Assembly: GCA_903858195.1 (NCBI GenBank)
Contig: CAIOHW010000420.1
Span: 1-5,699, forward strand
Direction of reading: 5' to 3'
DNA: 5,699 bases
DNA from: Oligoflexia bacterium
Lineage (GTDB): Bacteria > Bdellovibrionota > UBA1018
Positions 1-5,699 of the stretch are shown piece after piece. Numbering within the stretch: position 1 is the first letter of the stretch; each line of letters begins with the position of its first letter. Under the pieces are notes generated by a model. The model made no database searches. It was not told the origin of the DNA and saw nothing but the letters and a program-made list of their open reading frames with translations. Made by a program: the position numbers and the translations under genes.

Positions 1-2
1 AT

Positions 3-2615
3 TCGGCAGTCGCGCAGGCCGTGGGCCCGGTCATCGACTGGGATATGGAGATGAAGGCCGTGCGCCTGATTCAGGCCTACCGCGAGTTTGGCCGCGTGCT
101 CTCGGATCTTGACCCGCTCCACCCCGCTCCGAAGTCACATCCGCAGCTTGAGCTGCAGGCTTTTGGACTTTCGAACGCGGATCTGGTGCGGCCTTTTCTG
201 GCTGCAAGCCTGATCGGACTGCCTGCCAAGTCCACGCTGGACCAGCTCGTCTCGAAGCTCCGCTCGATCTACTGCGGCACGATCGCATTTGAGCTCGAAG
301 AAGTGAGCAACGCTCCGGCACGCGAGTGGCTTCGCTCGCGCATCGAACAGCAGGCCCTTCGAAAGCCCCTTTCGACCGAAGAAAAGAAACAGATCTTTCA
401 GCGCCTCCTCGACAGCGAATCGCTCGAGCGCTTTCTTGGCCTCAAGTTCGTCGCAGCCAAGCGCTTCTCGATCGAAGGATCCGAAGCGCTCATCCCCGCG
501 CTCGACGAAGTGATCGAAGTGGGCGCCGAACTCGGCCTGAAAGAGATCTCCATCGGCATGGCCCATCGTGGGCGCCTGAATGTTCTGGTGAACACCTTTG
601 GCAAGAAGCCCGAGTACCTGTTCACGGAGTTCGAAGGAAACTACAAGATCGACCCCTCTGAGGGCGAAGGCGACGTGAAGTACCACAAGGGCTACTCGCG
701 CGACGTGCTCTCGCGCTCAGGCAAGTCGGTGCACCTGTCGCTTGCCAACAATCCTTCCCATCTTGAGTTCGTGAACCCGGTCGTGACGGGAATCGTGCGA
801 GCCAAGCAGGAGCTGATCGGTGACAAGGACCGAACCCAGGTGCTCCCCATCCTGATCCACGGTGACGCAGCCATGGCAGGCCAAGGGGTGGTGTATGAGA
901 CGATGAACTTTGCGGGTCTTGAGGGCTACGCCACGGGCGGAACGCTCCACATCGCCATCAACAACCAGGTCGGATTTACGACCGACCCCAAGGACTCGCG
1001 CACGACCCAGTACTGCACGGATGTGGCCAAGATGATGGACGCTCCGGTGTTTCACGTGAATGGCGATGACGCCGAAGCCGTGGTCGCGGTCTTTGCCCTG
1101 GCCATGGAGTATCGCCAGCGTTTCCACGCCGATGTGTTCATTGATCTGGTGAGCTACCGCAAGCATGGCCACAACGAAGGCGATGAGCCCTCGTTTACCC
1201 AGCCGCTGCTCTACAAGACGATCAAGGCGCATGCCTCGCCCCGCGAAGTGTATGGAAAGAGGCTTGCTGCAAGCGGCGTCATGACCGAGGCCGAGCAGAC
1301 GGCAGCCGTCGACGCCGTCATGGCCAGGCTGAACTCGGCCCTCGAGATTGCCCGCAAGGACGCCCCCCATCCGCACGCCCAGACCTTGGAGGGCCGCTGG
1401 AAGGGACTCAGGCGCGGAACCGAAAAGGACATCTTGGAGAGCCAGCCCAGGACTTCGGTTGATGCAGCCACGCTGAAGTTCATCTCAGAAAAGCTCAACA
1501 CCCTGCCTGCCGGCTTCAAGCCGCACTCCAAGCTTGCGCGCTTTTTTGAAACCCGGCTCAAAGCCGTGGTCGACGGCAAGGGGATTGACTGGGGTAACGG
1601 CGAGTCACTTGCGCACGGGTCACTCCTGCTCGAAGGCAATGGCATCCGCATCTCGGGTCAGGACGCCGAGCGCGGAACCTTCACCCATCGCCATGCGTGC
1701 GTGAGTGATTTCGAGACCGGGCAAAAGATCTGCCTGCTCAACTCCATTAAGCCCGGCTCACAGGGCAGGCTCCAGATCCATAATTCGCACCTGTCTGAAA
1801 CGGGCGTGCTCGGGTTTGAATACGGCTACTCGCTCACCGATCCGAGCTGCCTCACGATGTGGGAGGCGCAGTTTGGTGACTTCGCCAACGGCGCCCAGGT
1901 CATCATCGACCAGTTCATCGCAGCAGGCGAGAGCAAGTGGTCGCGCATGAGCGGGCTGGTGATGCTTCTCCCCCACGGCTACGAGGGCCAGGGCCCCGAG
2001 CACTCGAGCGCCAGGCTTGAGCGCTTCTTGCAGCTCTCGGGTCGCGGCAACTGGACGGTCTGCAACTTCACGACTCCGGCGCAGCTTTTTCATGCCCTGA
2101 GGCGCCAGGTGAAGTGGGACTTCAGAAAGCCCCTGATCGTCATGACACCGAAGTCGCTTCTGCGCCATCCGATGGCGATCTCTTCGATCGAGGAGTTCAC
2201 CAGCGGTGGCTTTAACGAAGTGCTCAACGACCCTCAGGCCGGCGATGCGGGCTGGGCCAAGCAAGTCGAGCGCGTGATTCTTTGCAGTGGCAAGGTCTAC
2301 TACGACCTGCTTGCAGATCGTCAGAACCAGAAGCGCAGCGACACCGCGCTCGTTCGAATTGAACAGCTCTACCCGTGGCCTGCGGCTTCGCTGGAGGCAA
2401 TCAAAAAGACCTACCCCGCCGCCAAGGACTGGGTGTGGTGCCAGGAAGAGCCCAACAACATGGGAGCCTGGTGGTACGTCACTCAGCAGGCTTTTGCGCA
2501 GTCTCAGAAGATTCGTTACGCAGGCCGCCCCTGGTCCTGCTCGCCTGCAGCGGGCTCGCCCAAGACCCACGAAGCAGAACAGAAAGCACTCATCAGCCAG
2601 GCCTTTAAGGGATAA
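3..2615 (+). CDS. sucA: 2-oxoglutarate dehydrogenase E1 component, 5'-partial
   Basis: E1 of the 2-oxoglutarate dehydrogenase complex (EC 1.2.4.2), a cytoplasmic thiamine-diphosphate enzyme that decarboxylates 2-oxoglutarate and reductively succinylates the E2 lipoyl group. The frame is open to the window's left edge. The GTG at 21 is not a credible start: no Shine-Dalgarno precedes it, and the first visible block (LIQAYREFGRVLSDLDPL) matches a part of E. coli SucA roughly 100 residues in, so the real start lies upstream. Counting the codon at 21 as residue 1, visible blocks are GMAHRGRLNV (179-188), NPSHLE (244-249, substrate-site region), HGDAAMAGQGVV (280-291) with INNQVGFTT (313-321) forming the ThDP/Mg motif, YRKHGHNEGDEPS (379-391), SGQDAERGTF (545-554), and LSETGVLGFEYGYS (591-604), whose E593 should be the catalytic glutamate contacting the aminopyrimidine. 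GQGPEHSSARLERFLQL (656-672) and CQEEPNNMGAW (807-817) are typical SucA signatures. No frameshift or missing key residue was seen. It is the first visible gene of the operon, 15 bases before sucB. Confidence 0.97.
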   Translation, partial: SAVAQAVGPVIDWDMEMKAVRLIQAYREFGRVLSDLDPLHPAPKSHPQLELQAFGLSNADLVRPFLAASLIGLPAKSTLDQLVSKLRSIYCGTIAFELEEVSNAPAREWLRSRIEQQALRKPLSTEEKKQIFQRLLDSESLERFLGLKFVAAKRFSIEGSEALIPALDEVIEVGAELGLKEISIGMAHRGRLNVLVNTFGKKPEYLFTEFEGNYKIDPSEGEGDVKYHKGYSRDVLSRSGKSVHLSLANNPSHLEFVNPVVTGIVRAKQELIGDKDRTQVLPILIHGDAAMAGQGVVYETMNFAGLEGYATGGTLHIAINNQVGFTTDPKDSRTTQYCTDVAKMMDAPVFHVNGDDAEAVVAVFALAMEYRQRFHADVFIDLVSYRKHGHNEGDEPSFTQPLLYKTIKAHASPREVYGKRLAASGVMTEAEQTAAVDAVMARLNSALEIARKDAPHPHAQTLEGRWKGLRRGTEKDILESQPRTSVDAATLKFISEKLNTLPAGFKPHSKLARFFETRLKAVVDGKGIDWGNGESLAHGSLLLEGNGIRISGQDAERGTFTHRHACVSDFETGQKICLLNSIKPGSQGRLQIHNSHLSETGVLGFEYGYSLTDPSCLTMWEAQFGDFANGAQVIIDQFIAAGESKWSRMSGLVMLLPHGYEGQGPEHSSARLERFLQLSGRGNWTVCNFTTPAQLFHALRRQVKWDFRKPLIVMTPKSLLRHPMAISSIEEFTSGGFNEVLNDPQAGDAGWAKQVERVILCSGKVYYDLLADRQNQKRSDTALVRIEQLYPWPAASLEAIKKTYPAAKDWVWCQEEPNNMGAWWYVTQQAFAQSQKIRYAGRPWSCSPAAGSPKTHEAEQKALISQAFKG

Positions 2616-2619
2616 TCCC

Positions 2620-2624
2620 AGGGA
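2620..2624 (+). promoter_or_regulatory. Shine-Dalgarno-like site for sucB
   Basis: AGGGA lies six bases before the ATG at 2631, inside the 15-base sucA-sucB gap. It is an imperfect match to the anti-Shine-Dalgarno sequence but well placed, and it supports the ATG at 2631, which also begins the conserved lipoyl domain at its expected N-terminus. Confidence 0.6.
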
Positions 2625-2630
2625 TCATTT

Positions 2631-3836
2631 ATGAAGCACGCAATCAAAGCTCCAAGCGTTGGCGAATCCATCACCGAAGTGAGCATCCTCAAGTGGCGCA
2701 AGGCAAACGGCGAGGCCGTAAAGAACGGCGAAGTCGTGCTTGAGATCGAATCCGACAAGGCGACGGTCGAAGTCGCAGCCGAGGCCACCGGTGCCCTGAT
2801 CATCACCAAGCCAGCCGGTGAGCGCATCCCCGTGGGTGCCGTGATCGGCGAGATCGATGACTCGGTTGCAGGAACGGCAGCCGCCGAGGCACCCAAGGCA
2901 GCTGCCCCTGCTGCCGCCCCCGCTGCGCCCAAGTCCAACGGCAACGGAAGCGGGAACGGTCATCGGCCTTCAGGCCCGAGCCCCTCAGGCCCTGCACTCT
3001 CTGCTCAGATGGCAGGACCTGGCACGGCACCTGTGCGCGGACATACAGTCACGGCAAGCCCCACGGTGGCGCGCGCACCAGCGCCAACTCCTGCTCCGAC
3101 ACCTGCCGTCCCAACGGGACCGCAGTATGTTGACCAGCCCGGAGACCGGCGCGTTCCGATGTCGATGCTCCGCCAGCGCATCGCTGAGCGCCTCAAGTCC
3201 GCCCAGAACACGGCAGCAATCCTTTCGACCTTCAACGAAGTCGACATGAAGCCCGTCATGGACCTTCGCAACCAGCACAAGGATGCGTTCAAGGCCAAGC
3301 ACGGAGTGGCGCTTTCGTTCATGTCGTTTTTCACGCGCGCATCGGTCGAGGCGCTCAAGCTCATCCCCGAGGTCAATGCCTCGATGGACGGAAGAGACGT
3401 CGTTTATCATGACTACATCGACATGGGCATTGCAGTGGGCACCGAGCGAGGCCTCGTCGTTCCGGTGATTCGCGGAGCTGACCAGCTCGACTTTGTCGGC
3501 ATCGAAAAGAAGATGACCGAGATCGCCGGCAAGGCCCGTGACGGCAAGCTCACGATTGCCGATCTCACAGGTGGCACCTTCACCATTTCGAACGGTGGAA
3601 CCTACGGTTCCCTGCTGTCGACTCCGATCCTGAACCCTCCGCAGAGCGGCATCCTCGGGATGCACAAGATCCAGGAGCGTCCGGTTGCAATCGAGGGCAA
3701 GGTCGAGATCCGCCCGATGATGTACCTCACGCTCTCGTATGATCACCGGATCATTGACGGAAAGGGCGCGGTCACCTTCCTCGTGCACCTGCGTGACTTC
3801 CTTGAGCACCCCGAAAAATTGAAATTCAGTTACTAA
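2631..3836 (+). CDS. sucB: Dihydrolipoyl succinyltransferase, E2 of 2-oxoglutarate dehydrogenase, no recognisable subunit-binding domain
   Basis: E2 core of the 2-oxoglutarate dehydrogenase complex (EC 2.3.1.61): its lipoyl arm takes the succinyl group from E1 and the C-terminal domain passes it to CoA. It has 401 residues. Residues 1-78 are a lipoyl domain (APSVGESITE near the start; lipoylated lysine K43 in EIESDKATVEV). Residues about 80-170 are a low-complexity Ala/Pro/Gly/Asn linker. Residues about 172-401 are the acyltransferase domain: RVPMSMLRQRIAERL (174-188), STFNEVDMKPVMDLR (199-213), GGTFTISNGGTYGS (314-327), NPPQSGILGMH (335-345) and the active site SYDHRIIDGKGA with H372 and D376. 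STFNEVDMKPVMDLR and the TFTISNGG block point to succinyl rather than acetyl transfer, as does the neighbouring sucA. The E1/E3-binding domain usual in bacterial E2 (a roughly 35-residue module with a GTG..GR.TKEDV-like end) is not recognisable. Overall length is close to that of E. coli SucB because the linker is long. Lpd starts 9 bases downstream. Confidence 0.97.
   Translation: MKHAIKAPSVGESITEVSILKWRKANGEAVKNGEVVLEIESDKATVEVAAEATGALIITKPAGERIPVGAVIGEIDDSVAGTAAAEAPKAAAPAAAPAAPKSNGNGSGNGHRPSGPSPSGPALSAQMAGPGTAPVRGHTVTASPTVARAPAPTPAPTPAVPTGPQYVDQPGDRRVPMSMLRQRIAERLKSAQNTAAILSTFNEVDMKPVMDLRNQHKDAFKAKHGVALSFMSFFTRASVEALKLIPEVNASMDGRDVVYHDYIDMGIAVGTERGLVVPVIRGADQLDFVGIEKKMTEIAGKARDGKLTIADLTGGTFTISNGGTYGSLLSTPILNPPQSGILGMHKIQERPVAIEGKVEIRPMMYLTLSYDHRIIDGKGAVTFLVHLRDFLEHPEKLKFSY
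2871..3140 (+). other. Low-complexity interdomain linker of SucB where the subunit-binding domain is expected
   Basis: These 90 codons (SucB residues 81-170) run from an Ala/Pro/Lys part (AAAEAPKAAAPAAAPAAP) through a short polar Asn/Gly part (SNGNGSGNG) to a Pro/Ala/Thr part (ARAPAPTPAPTPAVP). This composition is typical of the flexible swinging-arm linkers of E2 proteins. None of it reads as a folded peripheral-subunit-binding domain. The closest resemblance is a GTAPVRGHTVT stretch (131-141), which lacks the two-helix pattern and the Lys-Glu-Asp-Val-like end. The other two forward frames also show no such motif, so a pair of compensating frameshifts is not hiding it. Confidence 0.75.
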
Positions 3837-3840
3837 GGAA
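3834..3840 (+). promoter_or_regulatory. Shine-Dalgarno site for lpd overlapping the sucB stop codon
   Basis: TAAGGAA is a good anti-Shine-Dalgarno match five bases before the ATG at 3846. Its TAA is also the sucB stop codon, so ribosomes terminating on sucB sit directly over the lpd initiation site. This suggests coupled translation of E2 and E3. Confidence 0.75.
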
Positions 3841-3845
3841 CCCAA

Positions 3846-5279
3846 ATGGAAACTCAGTTTGATCTCGTCGTGATTGGTGGCGGACCGGCTGGCTATGTTG
3901 CCGCCATTCGCGGAGCGCAACTGGGCCTCAAGACGGCCTGCATCGAGATGCGAAAGACCTTGGGCGGCACCTGCCTCAACGTGGGCTGCATTCCCTCCAA
4001 GGCGCTGCTTTCTTCGAGCGAGCACTTTCATCAGGCCAAGCACAAGTTCCAGAAGCACGGCATCATCGTGGGCGAGATCAAGCTCGACCTCGAGCAGATG
4101 ATGAAGCGCAAGGACGCCGTCGTACGCCAGCTCACGAACGGCATCGCAGGCCTCTTTAAAAAGAACAGCGTCACCTCGATTCAGGGCAAGGGCAGGCTCG
4201 TGTCGAACACGGGTGGCGTCAAGACCATCCAGGTTTCAGGCGGCGATGCAGGCGACCAGACGGTCACCGCAAAGTACGTGATCCTCGCTACCGGAAGCGA
4301 GCCTGCTTCCCTTCCCTTCCTGCCGTTTGATGGCAAGACGGTCATCTCGTCGACCGAGGCGCTTGAGCTCACCGAAGTGCCCAAGCATCTCGTGGTGATC
4401 GGGGGCGGCGTCATTGGACTTGAGATGGGATCAGTGTGGGCGAGGCTGGGCTCGAAAGTCACCGTCATCGAATTCAACGACTGGATCGCAGGAGCCTCCG
4501 ACCGCCAGGCCTCCGCAGAACTCCAGAAGGCGCTCATCAAGCAGGGCCTCGAGTTCAAACTTGCGCACAAGTGCCTCGGCGCCAAAAAGAATGGGTCTGG
4601 GATGCTTGTCGAAGCCGAAGACATGAAATCCGGCGCCAAGATCGCGCTTGAGTGCGACAAGATCCTCGTTTCGACCGGACGCAAACCCTACTCCGAGGGC
4701 CTGGGCCTGGAGGCGCTCGGCATCGAGCGCGACAAGATGGGGCGTGTGCCCGTGAGTGATCACTACGAGACGGCTTCCGAGGGCGTGTATGCCGTGGGCG
4801 ACCTGATTGTCGGTGCGATGCTTGCCCACAAGGCCGAAGAAGAGGGTGTGGCCGCTGTCGAGACGATTGCAGCCCTTTCAAACAAGTGCACTCCGGGGCA
4901 TGTGAACTACGAAGCCATTCCCAATGTCATCTACACCTGGCCGGAGCTCGCTTCAGTCGGAGCTTCTGAAGAAGAAGTCAAAGAGCGCAATATCCCCTAC
5001 AAGGTCGGCACGTTTCCGTTCATGGCCAATGGGCGCGCAAAATCCATGGAAGAAAACGAGGGCATGGTCAAGATCATCGCCCACGGAACCTCAGACCGGG
5101 TGCTCGGCATCCACATCGTTGGACCGAACGCAGGCGATCTGATTGCCGAGGGCGTTGCGATGATGGAGTTTGGAGCCACGAGCGATGACATCGCCCGAAG
5201 CTCGCATGCCCACCCGACGCTTGCCGAAGTGATCAAGGAGGCTGCGATGGCCGTCTCCAAGCGCCAGATCCACCTCTAG
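3846..5279 (+). CDS. lpd: Dihydrolipoyl dehydrogenase (E3)
   Basis: FAD-dependent disulfide oxidoreductase (EC 1.8.1.4) that re-oxidises the dihydrolipoyl group of E2 and reduces NAD+; cytoplasmic and homodimeric in this family. It has 477 residues, about the family's usual length. In order: FAD-binding GGGPAG (11-16); redox disulfide GGTCLNVGCIPSK with C43 and C48; ATGSEP (148-153); NAD-binding GGGVIGLEMG (186-195); second FAD motif VYAVGDL (314-320); MLAHKAEEEG (325-334); and the C-terminal dimerisation domain ending in HAHPTLAEV, where H456 and E461 form the His-Glu dyad serving the partner subunit's active site. All key residues are present. Blocks such as LSSSEHFHQAKHKFQKHGI and YKVGTFPFMANGRAK resemble alphaproteobacterial and mitochondrial E3. 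The usual YTHPE reads YTWPE (363-367), a variant I believe occurs in other bacterial E3s. Last gene of the operon. Being encoded here it is probably the complex's own E3, though such enzymes can also serve pyruvate dehydrogenase and the glycine cleavage system. Confidence 0.97.
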   Translation: METQFDLVVIGGGPAGYVAAIRGAQLGLKTACIEMRKTLGGTCLNVGCIPSKALLSSSEHFHQAKHKFQKHGIIVGEIKLDLEQMMKRKDAVVRQLTNGIAGLFKKNSVTSIQGKGRLVSNTGGVKTIQVSGGDAGDQTVTAKYVILATGSEPASLPFLPFDGKTVISSTEALELTEVPKHLVVIGGGVIGLEMGSVWARLGSKVTVIEFNDWIAGASDRQASAELQKALIKQGLEFKLAHKCLGAKKNGSGMLVEAEDMKSGAKIALECDKILVSTGRKPYSEGLGLEALGIERDKMGRVPVSDHYETASEGVYAVGDLIVGAMLAHKAEEEGVAAVETIAALSNKCTPGHVNYEAIPNVIYTWPELASVGASEEEVKERNIPYKVGTFPFMANGRAKSMEENEGMVKIIAHGTSDRVLGIHIVGPNAGDLIAEGVAMMEFGATSDDIARSSHAHPTLAEVIKEAAMAVSKRQIHL

Positions 5280-5315
5280 CCCACCCTCGTCCCGAGTCCA
5301 TGAGGCTCCATGCAC

Positions 5316-5332
5316 TCTGACGGTGGGTCAGA
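5316..5332 (+). terminator. Possible weak hairpin after lpd, no T-tract
   Basis: TCTGAC (5316-5321) and GTCAGA (5327-5332) can pair as a perfect 6-bp stem with the loop GGTGG, 37 bases after the lpd stop. The following bases (CCTCGATTG) contain no T run, so this is not a canonical intrinsic terminator. It could be part of a Rho-dependent end, act together with the next dyad, or be chance. Confidence 0.25.
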
Positions 5333-5334
5333 CC

Positions 5335-5351
5335 TCGATTGACTCAATCGA
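5335..5351. promoter_or_regulatory. Perfect 17-bp palindrome, candidate operator (or second hairpin)
   Basis: TCGATTGA, a single C, then TCAATCGA: two 8-base arms that are exact reverse complements. The one-base centre suits a dimeric DNA-binding protein. As RNA it could form a 7-bp stem with the loop ACT, but no T-tract follows. It covers the putative -35 hexamer (5339-5344) of the next gene, so a bound repressor would block that promoter. No second copy was seen in the window. Confidence 0.4.
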
Positions 5352-5367
5352 TTGCCCGACCTAGCCT
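5339..5367 (+). promoter_or_regulatory. Putative sigma-70-type promoter for the downstream lipoprotein gene
   Basis: A -35 hexamer TTGACT (5339-5344, five of six to consensus), a 17-base spacer, and a -10 hexamer TAGCCT (5362-5367, with the conserved first T, second A and last T) have ideal spacing. Transcription would be expected to start about seven bases after the -10, at or next to the ATG at 5374. The -10 match is weak in its middle bases, so this remains a prediction. Confidence 0.4.
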
Positions 5368-5373
5368 CTGGGC

Positions 5374-5699
5374 ATGAAACTCAGCCCCATGCTCGTGGCA
5401 TCGGTACTGATTGCCGCAACCTCCTGCGGCCCCGGAGACGCCCTCTTTCGCGCTTTTGTGAAGGTGGGGCAGATTGAAGTCGAGGCGCCCAAGACCGAAG
5501 GCAACGGAGTCTCGGCTCTCTTTGCGTGCGACACTCTCAAACGAGAAGACATCCAGATCGACATCGGGCTCATGAAGCTCGGTGAGTCGGGCATGCAGTC
5601 CATCCCCCGGCATCTGGTGATCCGGCCGGACCAAGCCGGATGGATTTACGAACCCACACGCAACGGAACGACCACGACAGGTGTGCGCATCCGCGGCTC
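5374..5699 (+). CDS. Putative lipoprotein of unknown function, 3'-partial
   Basis: An ATG-initiated frame stays open to the right edge (108 complete codons), so the C-terminus is missing. The product starts MKLSPMLVASVLIAATSC: one early lysine, a hydrophobic core (residues 6-15) and a cysteine at C18, a lipoprotein-type signal peptide. The lipobox ATSC has alanine at -3 instead of the usual Leu/Val/Ile, so it is slightly atypical. The mature part reads CGPGDALFRAFVKVGQIEVEAPK, then a mixed polar and beta-prone region including LFACDTLKREDIQIDIGLMKLGES and IPRHLVIRPDQAGWIYEP. I recognise no family. An in-frame TAG at 5362 rules out an upstream start. M6 at 5389 is the only other early ATG and would remove the lysine. 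No Shine-Dalgarno is visible. It is probably a separate transcription unit from the suc operon, exported and anchored in the inner or outer membrane. An overlapping opposite-strand frame here shows nothing gene-like. Confidence 0.72.
   Translation, partial: MKLSPMLVASVLIAATSCGPGDALFRAFVKVGQIEVEAPKTEGNGVSALFACDTLKREDIQIDIGLMKLGESGMQSIPRHLVIRPDQAGWIYEPTRNGTTTTGVRIRG

Noticed and set aside
21..23. GTG as the sucA start codon
   Set aside because: The frame is open upstream to the edge, no Shine-Dalgarno precedes it, and homology shows about 100 N-terminal residues are missing.
717..1376. Opposite-strand open frame (219 codons) within sucA
   Set aside because: It is a composition-driven shadow of the SucA reading frame; the His/Gly-rich translation mirrors sense codons.
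1758..2570. Opposite-strand open frame (270 codons) within sucA
   Set aside because: It is antisense to conserved SucA sequence, with no recognisable domains or start signal.
2857..3249. Alternative forward frame across the SucB linker, considered as a hidden frameshifted binding domain
   Set aside because: The translation is Arg/Pro/Gln-rich without the expected motif, and the SucB frame continues correctly into the catalytic domain, so no frameshift is needed.
2985..4058. Long opposite-strand open frame (357 codons) across sucB and the start of lpd
   Set aside because: It lies antisense to two well-conserved enzyme genes and its translation is low-complexity and unlike any family; GC-rich codon usage commonly keeps antisense frames open.
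5297..5312. Direct repeat TCCATG at 5297-5302 and 5307-5312
   Set aside because: Two six-base copies ten bases apart are too short to distinguish from chance without conservation data.
5280..5327. Complementary CCCACC (5280-5285) and GGTGGG (5322-5327) as a terminator stem
   Set aside because: Only six pairs with a 36-base loop and no T-tract; it would also compete with the tighter hairpin at 5316-5332.
5344..5634. Opposite-strand open frames at the right end (5344-5634 and 5361-5603)
   Set aside because: The + strand frame from 5374 has a convincing signal peptide, lipobox and promoter context; the reverse frames show no domain, signal or start signal.

Overview
The window holds one side of a 2-oxoglutarate dehydrogenase operon in a GC-rich (roughly 60 % by eye) Gram-negative bacterium, followed by the start of an unrelated gene. 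All visible genes are on the + strand. Evidence for a Gram-negative host is the proteobacterial type of the three enzymes, the sucA-sucB-lpd order, and a lipoprotein-type signal peptide on the last gene. The E2 and E3 proteins resemble alphaproteobacterial and mitochondrial forms. I cannot assign a genus; a Bdellovibrionota or other delta-type lineage is only a guess.

Layout: (1) positions 1-2615, sucA (E1, thiamine-diphosphate 2-oxoglutarate decarboxylase/dehydrogenase), missing its N-terminus, which lies upstream of the window; (2) 2631-3836, sucB (E2, dihydrolipoyl succinyltransferase); (3) 3846-5279, lpd (E3, dihydrolipoyl dehydrogenase); (4) 5280-5373, a short intergenic stretch with two adjacent 17-nt dyads and a plausible promoter; (5) 5374 to the window end, the 5' part of an unrecognised gene with a lipoprotein signal peptide. 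The gaps between the three enzyme genes are 15 and 9 bases with a Shine-Dalgarno-like sequence in each, so they are almost certainly co-transcribed and made together.

Together the three enzymes convert 2-oxoglutarate, CoA and NAD+ to succinyl-CoA, CO2 and NADH in the TCA cycle. E1 decarboxylates the substrate and reductively succinylates the lipoyl group on E2, E2 passes the succinyl group to CoA, and E3 re-oxidises the dihydrolipoyl arm.

The most notable point is that SucB has a normal overall length but no recognisable peripheral-subunit-binding domain, the module that normally docks E3 (or E1) onto bacterial E2 cores. A low-complexity Ala/Pro/Gly/Asn linker runs from the lipoyl domain directly to the catalytic domain, as in mitochondrial DLST. 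The second point is the last gene: its ATG sits six bases after a TANNNT -10-like hexamer with no Shine-Dalgarno sequence, so its mRNA may be leaderless, and the matching -35 lies inside a perfect palindrome that could be an operator. I saw no RNA genes, CRISPR arrays, insertion sequences or other mobile elements.
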